Assembly: GCF_026248825.1 (NCBI RefSeq)
Contig: NZ_CP110973.1
Span: forward strand, 3,367,001 to 3,431,000
Direction of reading: 5' to 3'
Origin: Larkinella insperata
GTDB taxonomy: Bacteria; Bacteroidota; Bacteroidia; Cytophagales; Spirosomataceae
Length of the DNA: 64,000 nt
The notes beneath the pieces are model-generated. The model was not told where the DNA came from and did no database searches. It saw only the letters and a list, made by a program, of their open reading frames with translations. Numbering within the stretch: position 1 is the first letter of the stretch; each line of letters begins with the position of its first letter. Positions 1 through 8,654 of the stretch are shown here, one piece after another. The position numbers and the translations under genes are program-made.

Positions 1-2559
1 GTAATGACCACCTTCCTGAACCTGATTGCGTCGGAACCGGACATTGCCCGCGTGCCCATCATGATCGACTCCTCGAAGTGGGAAGTAATCGAAGCGGGTC
101 TGAAATGCGTGCAGGGAAAAGCCATCGTGAACTCGATTTCGCTGAAAGAAGGCGAAGAAATGTTTATTGAGCGGGCCCGGCTGATTAAGCGTTACGGAGC
201 CGCAGCGGTGGTGATGGCGTTTGATGAAACCGGTCAGGCCGATAATTACGAACGGCGGATTGAAATCTGCGAACGCGCCTACCGGATTCTGGTTGATAAA
301 GTCCAGTTTTCGGCGCAGGACATCATTTTCGACCCCAACATCCTGACCGTAGCGACCGGGATTGAGGAGCATAACAACTACGCCGTTGATTTTATCAATG
401 CCACCCGCTGGATCAAGGAGAATCTGCCGCTGGCGAAAGTAAGCGGTGGGGTGTCCAACATTTCGTTTTCGTTCCGGGGCAACGAAGTGGTGCGGGAAGC
501 CATGCACTCGGTATTCCTGTATTACGCCATCAAAGCCGGAATGGACATGGGCATCGTGAACGCCGGGCAGCTGGCCGTTTACGACGATATTCCGAAAGAC
601 CTGCTTGAATACTGCGAGGATGTGTTGCTCAACCGCCGTCCCGACGCGACGGAGCGGCTGGTTGAATTTGCCGAAACCGTCAAGGCCAAGGGGAAAGCCG
701 TGGTGCAGGACGAAAGCTGGCGGCTGGAGCCGGTGGCTGAACGGCTGAAACACGCGCTGGTTCGCGGCATTACGGATTACATTGACCAGGACACGGAAGA
801 GGCCCGTCAGCAATTTGAACGTCCGATTGAGGTGATCGAAGGGCCGCTGATGGACGGGATGAACGTGGTGGGCGATTTGTTCGGTGAGGGTAAAATGTTT
901 CTGCCGCAGGTGGTGAAATCGGCGCGGGTGATGAAAAAAGCCGTGGCCTATTTGCTGCCGTTTATTGAAGCCAGTAAATCGGAAGGGGCCAAAGCCGCCG
1001 GGAAAATCCTGATGGCAACCGTCAAAGGCGACGTACACGACATCGGAAAAAACATCGTTGGCGTGGTGCTGGGCTGTAACAATTACGAAATCATTGACCT
1101 GGGCGTGATGGTGCCGACCCAGAAGATTCTGGAAGAAGCGAAAAAACACAATGTCGATATCATTGGTTTGAGCGGTTTGATTACGCCCTCGCTCGACGAG
1201 ATGGTGGGCGTAGCCAAAGAAATGGAGCGGCAGGGCTTCAAGTTGCCGCTGCTGATCGGTGGGGCCACGACCTCGCGCATTCACACCGCCGTCAAGATTG
1301 ACCCGCACTACTCCGGGCCGGTGATTCACGTGCTGGATGCCAGCCGGAGCGTACCCGTAGCCGGACGACTCACCAGCGAGCAGGAAAGTACGCGCGATCA
1401 GGTTTTTCAGGAAATCAAAGCCGAATACGTCAAGCTGCGCGCCGATCACGCCAAACGCAAGCAGGACAAAAATTACCTGACGATTGAAGCGGCCCGCAAA
1501 AACAAAACCGCCATCGACTGGTCGGCATTTGAGCCGCTGAAGCCGCAGTTTCTGGGCAATCGGTATTTCCCGGATTATTCGCTGAAAGAAATTGCGGAGT
1601 ATATCGACTGGACGCCGTTTTTCCAGACCTGGCAGTTACACGGCAAATACCCGAAAATTTTCGACGATGCCGTGGTGGGCAAAGAAGCCCAAAAACTGTA
1701 CGACGATGCCAACCGGCTTTTGCAGCGGGTCATTGACGAAAAATTGCTGAAAGCCAAAGCCGTCGTTGGGTTCTTCCCGGCCAACTCGGCGGAAGACGAT
1801 GTCCTGCTGCACGAGTTCGAGGAAATTGCCCACGAAGTTCCCTGCGAACGGCACGGCTCGCACACGCATATCGAATACAAACTCAGCCATCTGACGGAGG
1901 CCAAAGAAGCGCAGAAATCCGTTGGAGAATTGATGTACGACACCAAAACCGTGTTGCACTTCCTGCGGCAGCAGAACCAGAAAGCACCGGGGTTGCCCAA
2001 CTTCTGCCTGTCGGATTTTGTGGCCCCGCTGGAAACGGGTCATACGGATTACATCGGCGGTTTTGCCGTGACGGCCGGAATTGGTATTGAAAAATTGATC
2101 GAAGAGTTCGAGAAGGACCACGATGATTACAACAGCATCATGATCAAGGCCATTGCCGACCGGCTGGCCGAAGCCTTCGCCGAGCTGATGCACAAGCGGG
2201 TACGGACCGAATTCTGGCCGTATGCCACGGGAGAAAAGCTGACCAACGAGGAACTGATTAAAGAAGAATACCAGGGAATTCGTCCGGCGCCGGGTTACCC
2301 CGCCTGTCCCGATCACACCGAAAAAGCGACTTTGTTTGAACTGCTCAATGCCGGAGAGGTTGGGATCGAACTAACGGAAAGTTTTGCGATGTACCCGGCT
2401 TCGTCGGTAAGCGGTTTTTACTTCTCGCACCCGGCTTCGCGGTATTTTGCCGTTGGCAAGATCAACAAGGATCAGGTGCTCAACTACGCCCAGCGCAAAA
2501 ACATGAGCGTTGAGGACGTGGAGCGCTGGCTGGCCCCGGTGCTTTCGTACGACGCATAA
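1..2559 (+). CDS. metH: Methionine synthase, cobalamin-dependent (5' end outside window)
   Basis: B12-dependent methionine synthase, which moves the methyl group of 5-methyltetrahydrofolate through cobalamin to homocysteine. The frame is already open at base 1, so the N-terminus is cut by the window; the ATG at base 4 is an internal Met. Visible in order are the rear half of the pterin-binding barrel (IMIDSSKW, GGVSNISFSFRG), the helical B12 cap (about residues 235-325), the B12 Rossmann domain with the cobalt-ligand motif DVHDIGKN (about 345) and GGATTSR, and the SAM-dependent reactivation domain with RPAPGYPACPDH near 760. About 850 residues remain of a family that is usually about 1,230 long. 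Whether the homocysteine-binding module is fused or is a separate upstream gene, as in some Bacteroidota, cannot be seen. A strong hairpin follows the stop codon. Confidence 0.97.
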   Translation, partial: VMTTFLNLIASEPDIARVPIMIDSSKWEVIEAGLKCVQGKAIVNSISLKEGEEMFIERARLIKRYGAAAVVMAFDETGQADNYERRIEICERAYRILVDKVQFSAQDIIFDPNILTVATGIEEHNNYAVDFINATRWIKENLPLAKVSGGVSNISFSFRGNEVVREAMHSVFLYYAIKAGMDMGIVNAGQLAVYDDIPKDLLEYCEDVLLNRRPDATERLVEFAETVKAKGKAVVQDESWRLEPVAERLKHALVRGITDYIDQDTEEARQQFERPIEVIEGPLMDGMNVVGDLFGEGKMFLPQVVKSARVMKKAVAYLLPFIEASKSEGAKAAGKILMATVKGDVHDIGKNIVGVVLGCNNYEIIDLGVMVPTQKILEEAKKHNVDIIGLSGLITPSLDEMVGVAKEMERQGFKLPLLIGGATTSRIHTAVKIDPHYSGPVIHVLDASRSVPVAGRLTSEQESTRDQVFQEIKAEYVKLRADHAKRKQDKNYLTIEAARKNKTAIDWSAFEPLKPQFLGNRYFPDYSLKEIAEYIDWTPFFQTWQLHGKYPKIFDDAVVGKEAQKLYDDANRLLQRVIDEKLLKAKAVVGFFPANSAEDDVLLHEFEEIAHEVPCERHGSHTHIEYKLSHLTEAKEAQKSVGELMYDTKTVLHFLRQQNQKAPGLPNFCLSDFVAPLETGHTDYIGGFAVTAGIGIEKLIEEFEKDHDDYNSIMIKAIADRLAEAFAELMHKRVRTEFWPYATGEKLTNEELIKEEYQGIRPAPGYPACPDHTEKATLFELLNAGEVGIELTESFAMYPASSVSGFYFSHPASRYFAVGKINKDQVLNYAQRKNMSVEDVERWLAPVLSYDA

Positions 2560-2578
2560 GCGCACTGCGCAGTCGGTA

Positions 2579-2630
2579 ATCCTACAAAAAAGAAGAACTT
2601 TCACCTGAAAGTTCTTCTTTTTTGTAGGAT
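2579..2630 (+). terminator. Intrinsic terminator after metH
   Basis: A perfect inverted repeat of about 25 bp per arm with almost no loop begins 20 bp after the metH stop. The left arm holds a run of six A and the right arm a run of six T, so the structure could terminate from either side. The right arm also carries the -33 box of the next promoter. Confidence 0.85.
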
Positions 2631-2654
2631 ATATTGGAATCTTTTATATATTTG
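2621..2654 (+). promoter_or_regulatory. Promoter of the PadR gene (TTTG-N22-TATATTTG)
   Basis: A perfect Bacteroidota -7 box TATATTTG lies at 2647-2654. A TTTG at 2621-2624 is a possible -33 box, with a spacer slightly longer than the usual 19-21. It lies 38 bp before the PadR start codon and overlaps the metH terminator arm. Confidence 0.5.
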
Positions 2655-2692
2655 CTCAGGACGAATCAATTCACAATTTAGCTTTTCAGCCA

Positions 2693-3046
2693 ATGGAACC
2701 ATCAGGCAACGAATTTTTGCGGGGAACCCTCAAAACGATCGTGTTGAAACTGCTGACTGAGCGGGGCCGGATGTACGGTTATGAAATAACACAATCCGTT
2801 AAGGAACGTACGCAGGGCGAGGTGATTCTAACCTTTGGGGCGTTGTATCCGGTTTTGCATAAATTGCAACAGGAGGGTTTATTGATTACGGAATCGGTGG
2901 AAGTAGATGGGCGACTGCGCAAATACTATACGCTGACTCCGCGTGGCAACGAAGCCGCCATTCAGAAAGTTTCTGATTTTGAGCGGTTTGTTGAAGTGAT
3001 GAAGCACCTTCTCCAACCCGCACCGGCTTTATCGCTGGGGCAGTAA
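2693..3046 (+). CDS. PadR family transcriptional regulator
   Basis: A 117-residue winged-helix repressor of the PadR family. The family core is clear: LRGTLKTIVLKLL, then GRMYGYEITQSVKERT, LTFGALYPVLHKLQQEGLL (recognition helix and start of the wing) and the wing strand GRLRKYYTLTPRG. It ends shortly after the dimerisation helix, as usual for short PadR proteins. The gene is followed after 36 bp by a small membrane protein gene on the same strand, an arrangement that suggests the regulator controls its partner. The ATG at 2693 follows a good -7 box. The ligand is unknown. A second, unrelated-looking PadR gene sits at 8045-8371. Confidence 0.9.
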   Translation: MEPSGNEFLRGTLKTIVLKLLTERGRMYGYEITQSVKERTQGEVILTFGALYPVLHKLQQEGLLITESVEVDGRLRKYYTLTPRGNEAAIQKVSDFERFVEVMKHLLQPAPALSLGQ

Positions 3047-3082
3047 CATCCCGAATGACTAACTTCTAAACCGGCTAGAAAC

Positions 3083-3607
3083 ATGGAAAAGCTCAGCCCG
3101 CAGCAAATAGACACCCTGTACAGTCACCTGCTTCGGAACGGCACCGACGAAGCCTTGATTGAAGAACTCCTCGATCACCTGGCTTGTGAGGTGGAGCACT
3201 ACATGTGGATCGGCCTTCCGTTTGAAACGGCGTTGGAAAAAGTGCAGCTTGAAGCGAGCCCCAAGGCGTTCAAGTACCTTCGCAAAACGTACCAGATTGA
3301 GCTGACCCTGGCCGACAAGCAGCTTCAGCAGGCCGACCTGGACGATATTGTGTTCCAGTTTCGCAACAAAGCCTACGGAGCCTACGATTTGCGGCAGGAA
3401 TACCGCTATTCGCTCCTGATGGCGATGCTGATGACGGTCGGGCTGGTCATGATGCTGATGTCGTTCCTGGCAAGTGCCAGCGCCGGTCAATGGAACTACC
3501 TGAGCGTCTGGGGAGGAGCCTGGACGGCGGGACTGATCAGTTTCTCGTACGCCCTCGGCTCCTGCATTTACCAGAATATTCAGCAAAAATACCGGATTGC
3601 CCGGTAG
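3083..3607 (+). CDS. Small membrane protein encoded with PadR; TonB-like juxtamembrane motif
   Basis: A 174-residue protein of unknown function. Residues 1-75 form a soluble helical region with an ELLDHLACEVEHYM motif resembling the short prefix domains found ahead of many Cytophagales permeases. Residues 90-115 read DDIVFQFRNKAYGAYDLRQE, very close to the cytoplasmic segment just before the membrane helix in Bacteroidota TonB energy transducers. Two hydrophobic segments follow (about 112-130 and 140-160), and the protein then stops, so the periplasmic arm and C-terminal TonB domain are absent. It lies 36 bp downstream of the PadR gene and probably shares its transcript. What it does is not known. 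Confidence 0.75.
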   Translation: MEKLSPQQIDTLYSHLLRNGTDEALIEELLDHLACEVEHYMWIGLPFETALEKVQLEASPKAFKYLRKTYQIELTLADKQLQQADLDDIVFQFRNKAYGAYDLRQEYRYSLLMAMLMTVGLVMMLMSFLASASAGQWNYLSVWGGAWTAGLISFSYALGSCIYQNIQQKYRIAR

Positions 3608-4029
3608 TAACGCAGCCGACGGTTGATGTGTTTTCCGAAGGACTTATGCATCAACTGCTCATTTTTTTTGCTTGGAAGCCCTTTACATCCGACCGTCTGA
3701 AACACGGTTTCAGGTATGGGCAGGGGGTGCCGAATGCCAAAAGAAGCACGGCAGGGTGCTTATGCATCAGCCGGTTACCAGACTAATTGCCCCCTATTTT
3801 ATCCAATTCTGCGGGTTTGTGTACCGCAGTTCGGGAACACCGCACCGGTTGTTCGCAGGGCCGCAGCTGATTTCTTTACCTAATTTTTCGATTGCCGGGG
3901 ACGAGCGCTGTAAAGTCTCGGCTTGGCTCTGGCTGAAGTTTCCTGTTGGCAGCGCATTTTCTAACTATTTAACCGCACACGGGTTAAGGAAAGAAATATC
4001 TAATTCAAAACCAGATACTGTCTTACCCC
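3608..4029. other. Intergenic region, no supported gene
   Basis: This 422-bp stretch holds two short overlapping open frames without family resemblance or a plausible start, which I do not accept as genes. A short inverted repeat TTAACC/GGTTAA lies near 3967-3986, about 45 bp before the dehydrogenase gene; its role is unknown. Confidence 0.5.
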
Positions 4030-5187
4030 ATGAAAGCAGCGGTGTTTCACAAAGTTGGCGACATTCGTGTCGAAACCATCGACGACCCTAAAATTGAACA
4101 TGGCCGCGACGCCATCGTCCGGGTTACCTCTACGGCTATCTGCGGCTCGGATCTGCATATTTATGACGGGTTTATTCCGCAACTGAACAACGAAGTCCTG
4201 GGCCATGAATTCATGGGTATCGTCGAAGAAGTCGGGTCGGGGGTGAGTCGCCTGAAGAAAGGCGACCGGGTGATTGTGCCCTTTACCGTTGCCTGTGGCT
4301 CCTGTTACTTCTGCCAGCACGGCTTTCAGATGCACTGCGAAAATTCCAACCCCGAACACTACGGTCCCGACGGCGGACTGCTCACCGAAAAAGGGGGCGG
4401 TTTGTTTGGGTACACCGATCTGTACGGCGGCTACAATGGCGGACAGGCGGAATACGTGCGGGTGCCTTACGCCGACTACGGGTTGCGCCAGGTGCCCGAG
4501 CAGCTCACCGACGAGCAGGTGTTGTTCCTGACCGATATTTTTCCAACCGGCTGGAGCGCCATTGAGTGGGGCGAGTTGAAAGGCGGGGAAACGGTGGCTA
4601 TTTTCGGTTCGGGTCCGGTGGGGCTGATGGCCCAGAAAGCCGCCTGGTTGCAGGGTGCCAGCCGGGTTATTGCCGTCGATCCATTGAATTACCGACTGGA
4701 ACGGGCCAAGCGGGTCAACAAGGTGGAAACAATCAATCCGAATGAGGTGGATGCCGTTGAAGCCATTCGGCAAATGACCGGGGGCCGGGGCGCAGATGTC
4801 TGCGTGGATGCGGTGGGAATGGAGGCTGAGCGGAGTTTTCTGGAAAAAGCCAAAGCCGTTATAAACCTGGAAAAAGGTACGCCGAAAGTCATGGAGCTTT
4901 GTTTTCAGGCCGTACGCCGGGGCGGTATTGTACCGGTCGTGGGTGTGTACGGGAGCCCGTACGACAACTTCCCGATTCACCGCATCTTCGACAAGGGTAT
5001 CACCATGCGGTTCGGGCAATCGTTTGTCCATGAACGAATCGACATGCTGCTGGATCTGGTAGTGCAGGGGAAAGTGGTGCTGGACGATATTATTTCGCAC
5101 ACCCTGCCGCTATCGGAAGCCTCGCGCGCCTACGATATTTTCAAAAAGAAGGAAGACGATTGCACCAAGGTGGTGCTCAAGCCGTAA
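4030..5187 (+). CDS. Zinc-dependent alcohol dehydrogenase, MDR family
   Basis: A 385-residue medium-chain dehydrogenase that oxidises an alcohol or aldehyde with NAD(P). The GroES-like domain carries the catalytic zinc ligands in ICGSDLHIYDG and GHEFMGIVEEVG, and a complete structural-zinc site with the C-x2-C-x2-C-x7-C pattern in CGSCYFCQHGFQMHC. The Rossmann fold shows AIFGSGPVGLMAQKAA. An extra segment after the structural zinc site and the GRGADVCVDAVGMEAE stretch place it with the glutathione-independent formaldehyde dehydrogenase-like branch. The substrate cannot be told from sequence. It appears to be a single-gene unit: the preceding gene ends 422 bp upstream and a hairpin follows. 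Confidence 0.93.
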   Translation: MKAAVFHKVGDIRVETIDDPKIEHGRDAIVRVTSTAICGSDLHIYDGFIPQLNNEVLGHEFMGIVEEVGSGVSRLKKGDRVIVPFTVACGSCYFCQHGFQMHCENSNPEHYGPDGGLLTEKGGGLFGYTDLYGGYNGGQAEYVRVPYADYGLRQVPEQLTDEQVLFLTDIFPTGWSAIEWGELKGGETVAIFGSGPVGLMAQKAAWLQGASRVIAVDPLNYRLERAKRVNKVETINPNEVDAVEAIRQMTGGRGADVCVDAVGMEAERSFLEKAKAVINLEKGTPKVMELCFQAVRRGGIVPVVGVYGSPYDNFPIHRIFDKGITMRFGQSFVHERIDMLLDLVVQGKVVLDDIISHTLPLSEASRAYDIFKKKEDDCTKVVLKP

Positions 5188-5213
5188 GGGCCGTCCACCC
5201 AATAAACAAGCCT

Positions 5214-5242
5214 AAAAACCGGCTCGCTGGCCGGTTTTTTAG
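5214..5242 (+). terminator. Intrinsic terminator after the alcohol dehydrogenase gene
   Basis: A 10-bp stem AAAAACCGGC/GCCGGTTTTT with a 6-base loop, followed by T, about 25 bp after the stop codon. Confidence 0.85.
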
Positions 5243-5309
5243 TGCGTAAACGTTCAATGAGGACAAGTTCTCAACCCTTTCAGGAAACGGGCACGGTCTT
5301 AAAGAGCGT

Positions 5310-8042
5310 TTATTCGCTCCGCAAGCTCCGCACGGGGTTGACCAGTGCAGCTTTGATAGTCTGGAAGCTAACCGTAACCAGGGCAATCAGGATGGCAGCC
5401 AGGCCAACGCCGGCGAAAAGCCAGAAACTGATTTGAATGCGCTCCCGGTAGTTGTCCAGCCAGGTGTTCATTAAAAACCAGGCCAGCGGAATGGCGATGA
5501 GCAACGCCACGACCACCAGTTTGACAAAATCGCGCGAAAGCACCACGATGATGCTGCCCACGCTGGCACCCATCACTTTCCGGATGCCAATCTCTTTGGT
5601 GCGCTGTTCGATCATCATCAGGGCAACGGCAAACAGACCCAGGCAGGACAGCAAAATGGCAATGCCCGAAGCCAGGCTGCAAATCTGGGCCAGCCGCTCC
5701 TCGTTTTGATACCAGGCATCGACGTTCTCGTCCAGAAACGAAGCGATAAACTCCGACTGTGGAGCAATTTCCCGCCAGACGTTTTTGAGCTTTTCCATCG
5801 ACCCCGCCAGGGTTTGCGGAGCGACGCGGACGAAAATGTAATGAATGGGTTCCGAGTAGGAAAGATGCATCGTAATGGGCCGGGATTCGTCCGCCAGCGA
5901 GTACAGATGAAAATCCGGAATGACGCCGATAATCTGCGATTTGGCGTCCGATGAGTCGGTATCATCGCCCAGCAACTGGCCCACCGGATTGGATACGCCC
6001 AGCATTTTGGCCATGCTTTCCGTGACAATCACCCGATTCACCGAATCTGTGGAATACGCCCGGTCGAAATCCCGTCCGGCCAGTACTTTCATACCAAGAG
6101 TTTTGAGGTAATCGTAATCCACCAGCAGCCAGTCGGTCAGGACGTCTTTTCCTTTGCAGGTAAAACCCACAACCGACCGTGAACTGACGCGGTCTATACC
6201 CCGGCCAATGTTGACGTTCGTGCCGGTTAGGGCCAGCACCGACGGGTCCGCTGCCAGCTTGTTCCGGAGCCGGCCGAGCACCTGCCGACCGTCTACCTGG
6301 CTGCCCACCGGAATGCTGATGACCTGCTCTTTCTCAAAACCGAGCGGCCGGCTGCGCAGAAAATCAACCTGCTGCGCGGCAATCAGCGTGCAGCAGGCCA
6401 GCAGACAGGCCATCGCAAACTGCGTTACGATCAGCGAATTACGCAAAACGCCGGGCCGTTTCATCGAAAGTTTGCCTTTCAAAACCTCCACGGCATTGAA
6501 CTTCGCCATTTGCCAGGCCGGATAACCGCCCGCTGCCAGCGTTACCAGCAGAAATAAGCCCAGAAACAGGCCGATAAAGCCCGGCTGGATCATGGTGTCA
6601 AGTTTCAGACGGGCGTCGAAGGTGGCATTAAACTGGGGCAGCAACAGATAAGCCAGCAGCAGACCGGTGCCAAAACCGATGAAGCAGATCACCGTCGATT
6701 CACCCCAGATCTGGAGGAAAAGCTGATTTTTGAGCGCGCCCAGCGACTTGCGGACGCCCACTTCCCGAGCGCGGGTGAACGAGCGGGCGATGCTCAGATT
6801 GATGAAATTGATGCAGGCAATCAGCAGAATGAACAGGCCAATGCCCAACAACGTATAAACGATGGCGATCGGCGTACCCCGGCTGCCGGAAATTTCCCGG
6901 TCGAAATGAACGCTTGACAGTTTTTGCAACCGCACCGCAAAAAGATCGCCCGCCGGATCGGGCCGGGCACCCTTCTTTTTGAGATCGGCCAACGTTCCCG
7001 GAAAATACTTTTGGGCAAACGGTTTTAGGCGGCTCTCAAACGTAGCCTGATCAACCTGGGGCGCCAATTTGATAAACACCCGGTGCGAATGATTGCTCCA
7101 GTTGTCTTTGTCGTTTTGGTAATGAGCGGTGTTTTCAATCCGCATCAGCGCGTCGTACTGAATCGACGAGTTGTTGGGAGCATCTTCCAGGATACCGCTC
7201 ACCATGTACGGTTTCTGTTCGCTGGCACTGCCAACCAGCACGGATTTTCCGATAACGTCGGTGGTGCCAAATACCGTCAGGGCCATGTTCTCGCTGAGGA
7301 CGATATTGCTCAGGCTGCGCAGCGCCAGATCCCGGTTGCCTTTGAGCAGGGCAAACGAAAAAATGTTGAAAAAGTCCGCATCGGTGTGCAGCACCAGTTT
7401 GTCAAAGTATTTCCCGTTTACCTGCACCAGGCTCTTCCGACCCGACAGAATCCGGGCAGCGGCCTCCACCTCGGGGTAGTCGGCCTTCAACGCCGGCGTC
7501 AACGGAAGGGGCATATCTCCTTTGCGAACGGTTTTTTCCGGATCATTCGCGAAAAAATAAGGCTGAAAAATGCGGCTGCCGTCTTTATGAAACGAATCGT
7601 AGGTCATTTGGAGGTAAGCCGTCAGGAACAGAAATGTGCAGACGCAGAAGGCCACGGAGAGGCCAACTACATTGATGGCGGCATACCCCCGGCTTTTCCA
7701 AAGGCTACGGAAGGCGATTTTGAGGTAGTTACGAAGCATGTCCGGATGCAGAAAAAAGGGTTGAGAATCGTTCGAAGAAACGCCGGGCTTCCAGCCGGGC
7801 TGGGTCAAGCTTCCAGACCGGCTGGAAGCCCGGCGTTTCAGGAAGTAAGGGCGGCAGAATTTAAATACTTCCACCACGTAAAGCCGACGCGCTTTCGTCG
7901 GGCCATACTCGGCCACCTGGTCGGCAAATTGCTCGTGCAGATCGCCCAGCAGTTCTTCCTGCAAATACGGCGGGCACACCGCACTCAGCAGGCGATCGGC
8001 CCAGGCCGGGGGCGTCGGAGGATTTTGATGCGGCTCTTTCAT
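5310..8042 (-). CDS. FtsX/MacB-type ABC transporter permease with N-terminal prefix domain
   Basis: A 910-residue membrane protein made of an N-terminal prefix domain (about 10-70, with PYLQEELLGDLHEQF) and two MacB-like halves. Each half has a membrane helix, a periplasmic core domain and an FtsX-type three-helix bundle; MLRNYLKIAFRSLWKSRGYAAINV near 102 opens the first half and RTKEIGIRKVMGAS marks the last bundle. Such permeases move or mechanically couple substrates across the inner membrane with a separate ATPase, which is not encoded here. The gene starts 2 bp after the stop of a PadR gene on the same strand, the usual pairing for prefix-type permeases in Cytophagales. Residues 68-89, between the prefix domain and first helix, are encoded by a palindromic repeat element (7777-7839). 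Confidence 0.92.
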   Translation of the reverse strand: MKEPHQNPPTPPAWADRLLSAVCPPYLQEELLGDLHEQFADQVAEYGPTKARRLYVVEVFKFCRPYFLKRRASSRSGSLTQPGWKPGVSSNDSQPFFLHPDMLRNYLKIAFRSLWKSRGYAAINVVGLSVAFCVCTFLFLTAYLQMTYDSFHKDGSRIFQPYFFANDPEKTVRKGDMPLPLTPALKADYPEVEAAARILSGRKSLVQVNGKYFDKLVLHTDADFFNIFSFALLKGNRDLALRSLSNIVLSENMALTVFGTTDVIGKSVLVGSASEQKPYMVSGILEDAPNNSSIQYDALMRIENTAHYQNDKDNWSNHSHRVFIKLAPQVDQATFESRLKPFAQKYFPGTLADLKKKGARPDPAGDLFAVRLQKLSSVHFDREISGSRGTPIAIVYTLLGIGLFILLIACINFINLSIARSFTRAREVGVRKSLGALKNQLFLQIWGESTVICFIGFGTGLLLAYLLLPQFNATFDARLKLDTMIQPGFIGLFLGLFLLVTLAAGGYPAWQMAKFNAVEVLKGKLSMKRPGVLRNSLIVTQFAMACLLACCTLIAAQQVDFLRSRPLGFEKEQVISIPVGSQVDGRQVLGRLRNKLAADPSVLALTGTNVNIGRGIDRVSSRSVVGFTCKGKDVLTDWLLVDYDYLKTLGMKVLAGRDFDRAYSTDSVNRVIVTESMAKMLGVSNPVGQLLGDDTDSSDAKSQIIGVIPDFHLYSLADESRPITMHLSYSEPIHYIFVRVAPQTLAGSMEKLKNVWREIAPQSEFIASFLDENVDAWYQNEERLAQICSLASGIAILLSCLGLFAVALMMIEQRTKEIGIRKVMGASVGSIIVVLSRDFVKLVVVALLIAIPLAWFLMNTWLDNYRERIQISFWLFAGVGLAAILIALVTVSFQTIKAALVNPVRSLRSE
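7777..7839. repeat. Palindromic repeat element inside the permease coding sequence
   Basis: Two perfect 22-bp inverted arms (7777-7798 and 7818-7839) flank a 19-base loop. The arm is GC-rich, beginning GAAACGCCGGGC and containing GGCTTCCAGCC-type sequence, and part of the arm motif is repeated in the loop. It is 63 bp, a multiple of three, and encodes 21-22 in-frame residues rich in Ser, Arg, Gly and Pro in the linker between the prefix domain and first membrane helix. It looks like an intragenic REP-like element. No second copy is recognised in this window. Confidence 0.75.
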
Positions 8043-8044
8043 GG

Positions 8045-8371
8045 TTACGACCAGCTTGGGGTAGGAATGGCGTCCCAGAGTTCGTTGCGAATCTGCCGCA
8101 TGTCGCGCAGCGTTTCCTTGCCAGCCGCGGTAATGGCAAATAACCGCTTCCGGCGCCCTCCGCGGGCGGTAGTGGCTCCCCCGAGCGTCGAGGAAACGAA
8201 GCCTTTTTCTTCCAGGCGGTACAGGGCAATATGAATTCCGCTCAGGCTTATGCTGCGGTCGGTGCGATGCTTCAGTTCGGCGGCTATGCTAACTCCGTAG
8301 GCGCTTCCGTCCAGCACCGCGACGGCCAGCAAAACCAGCTCTTCAAACTCGCCCAGATAAGGTCGGCCCAT
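8045..8371 (-). CDS. PadR family transcriptional regulator paired with the permease
   Basis: A 108-residue PadR-type repressor. Visible are LGEFEELVLLAVAVL, the YGVSIAAELKHRT helix, the recognition-helix region LSGIHIALYRLEEKGFV and the wing with GGRRKRLFAITAAGKETL. It lies 2 bp upstream of the prefix-domain permease gene, so the two are almost certainly cotranscribed, and it is expected to repress this pair. A short inverted repeat that could be its operator lies 22 bp before the start codon. Confidence 0.9.
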   Translation of the reverse strand: MGRPYLGEFEELVLLAVAVLDGSAYGVSIAAELKHRTDRSISLSGIHIALYRLEEKGFVSSTLGGATTARGGRRKRLFAITAAGKETLRDMRQIRNELWDAIPTPSWS

Positions 8372-8392
8372 GATCAGATGGATTTGATTATT

Positions 8393-8407
8393 ATTTGCTA
8401 AACAAAT
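8393..8407. promoter_or_regulatory. Possible PadR operator
   Basis: A perfect inverted repeat ATTTG-CTAAA-CAAAT immediately upstream of the PadR-permease pair, where an autoregulatory operator would be expected. The role is inferred from position only. Confidence 0.35.
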
Positions 8408-8654
8408 GCCTTGCCAAAGAGAGAAAAGCCCGTTTCGAGTAAGATAAGGATAGTTCGGGCCGAGCTTCTGTCTCTAATTTGTCCAGAAACGGACAGGGGA
8501 TGTACTATTATGGACAAGGCCAAACCGGAAGAAAATAGCCGGTGGAAAATTCGGGGAGCGGTATTCTGAGGAACGGTTTTGGACTCCCGGTTTTTTTGCT
8601 ATAATATTGATGTAATTACGCTGAGATGTAGACTTTGTCCTGAAATTTTGCTGA

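Noticed and set aside
3490..4091. Two overlapping open frames (98 and 139 codons) before the alcohol dehydrogenase gene
   Set aside because: They overlap the ends of real genes, have low-quality composition and resemble no family.
4000..5100. Long minus-strand open frame opposite the alcohol dehydrogenase gene
   Set aside because: It is the antisense shadow of a clear gene; the translation is His/Pro/Arg-rich, matches no family, and arises from the codon bias of GC-rich DNA.
7083..8234. 383-codon plus-strand open frame opposite the permease and PadR genes
   Set aside because: Antisense shadow crossing two well-supported genes and the palindromic element; no domain, signal or plausible start.
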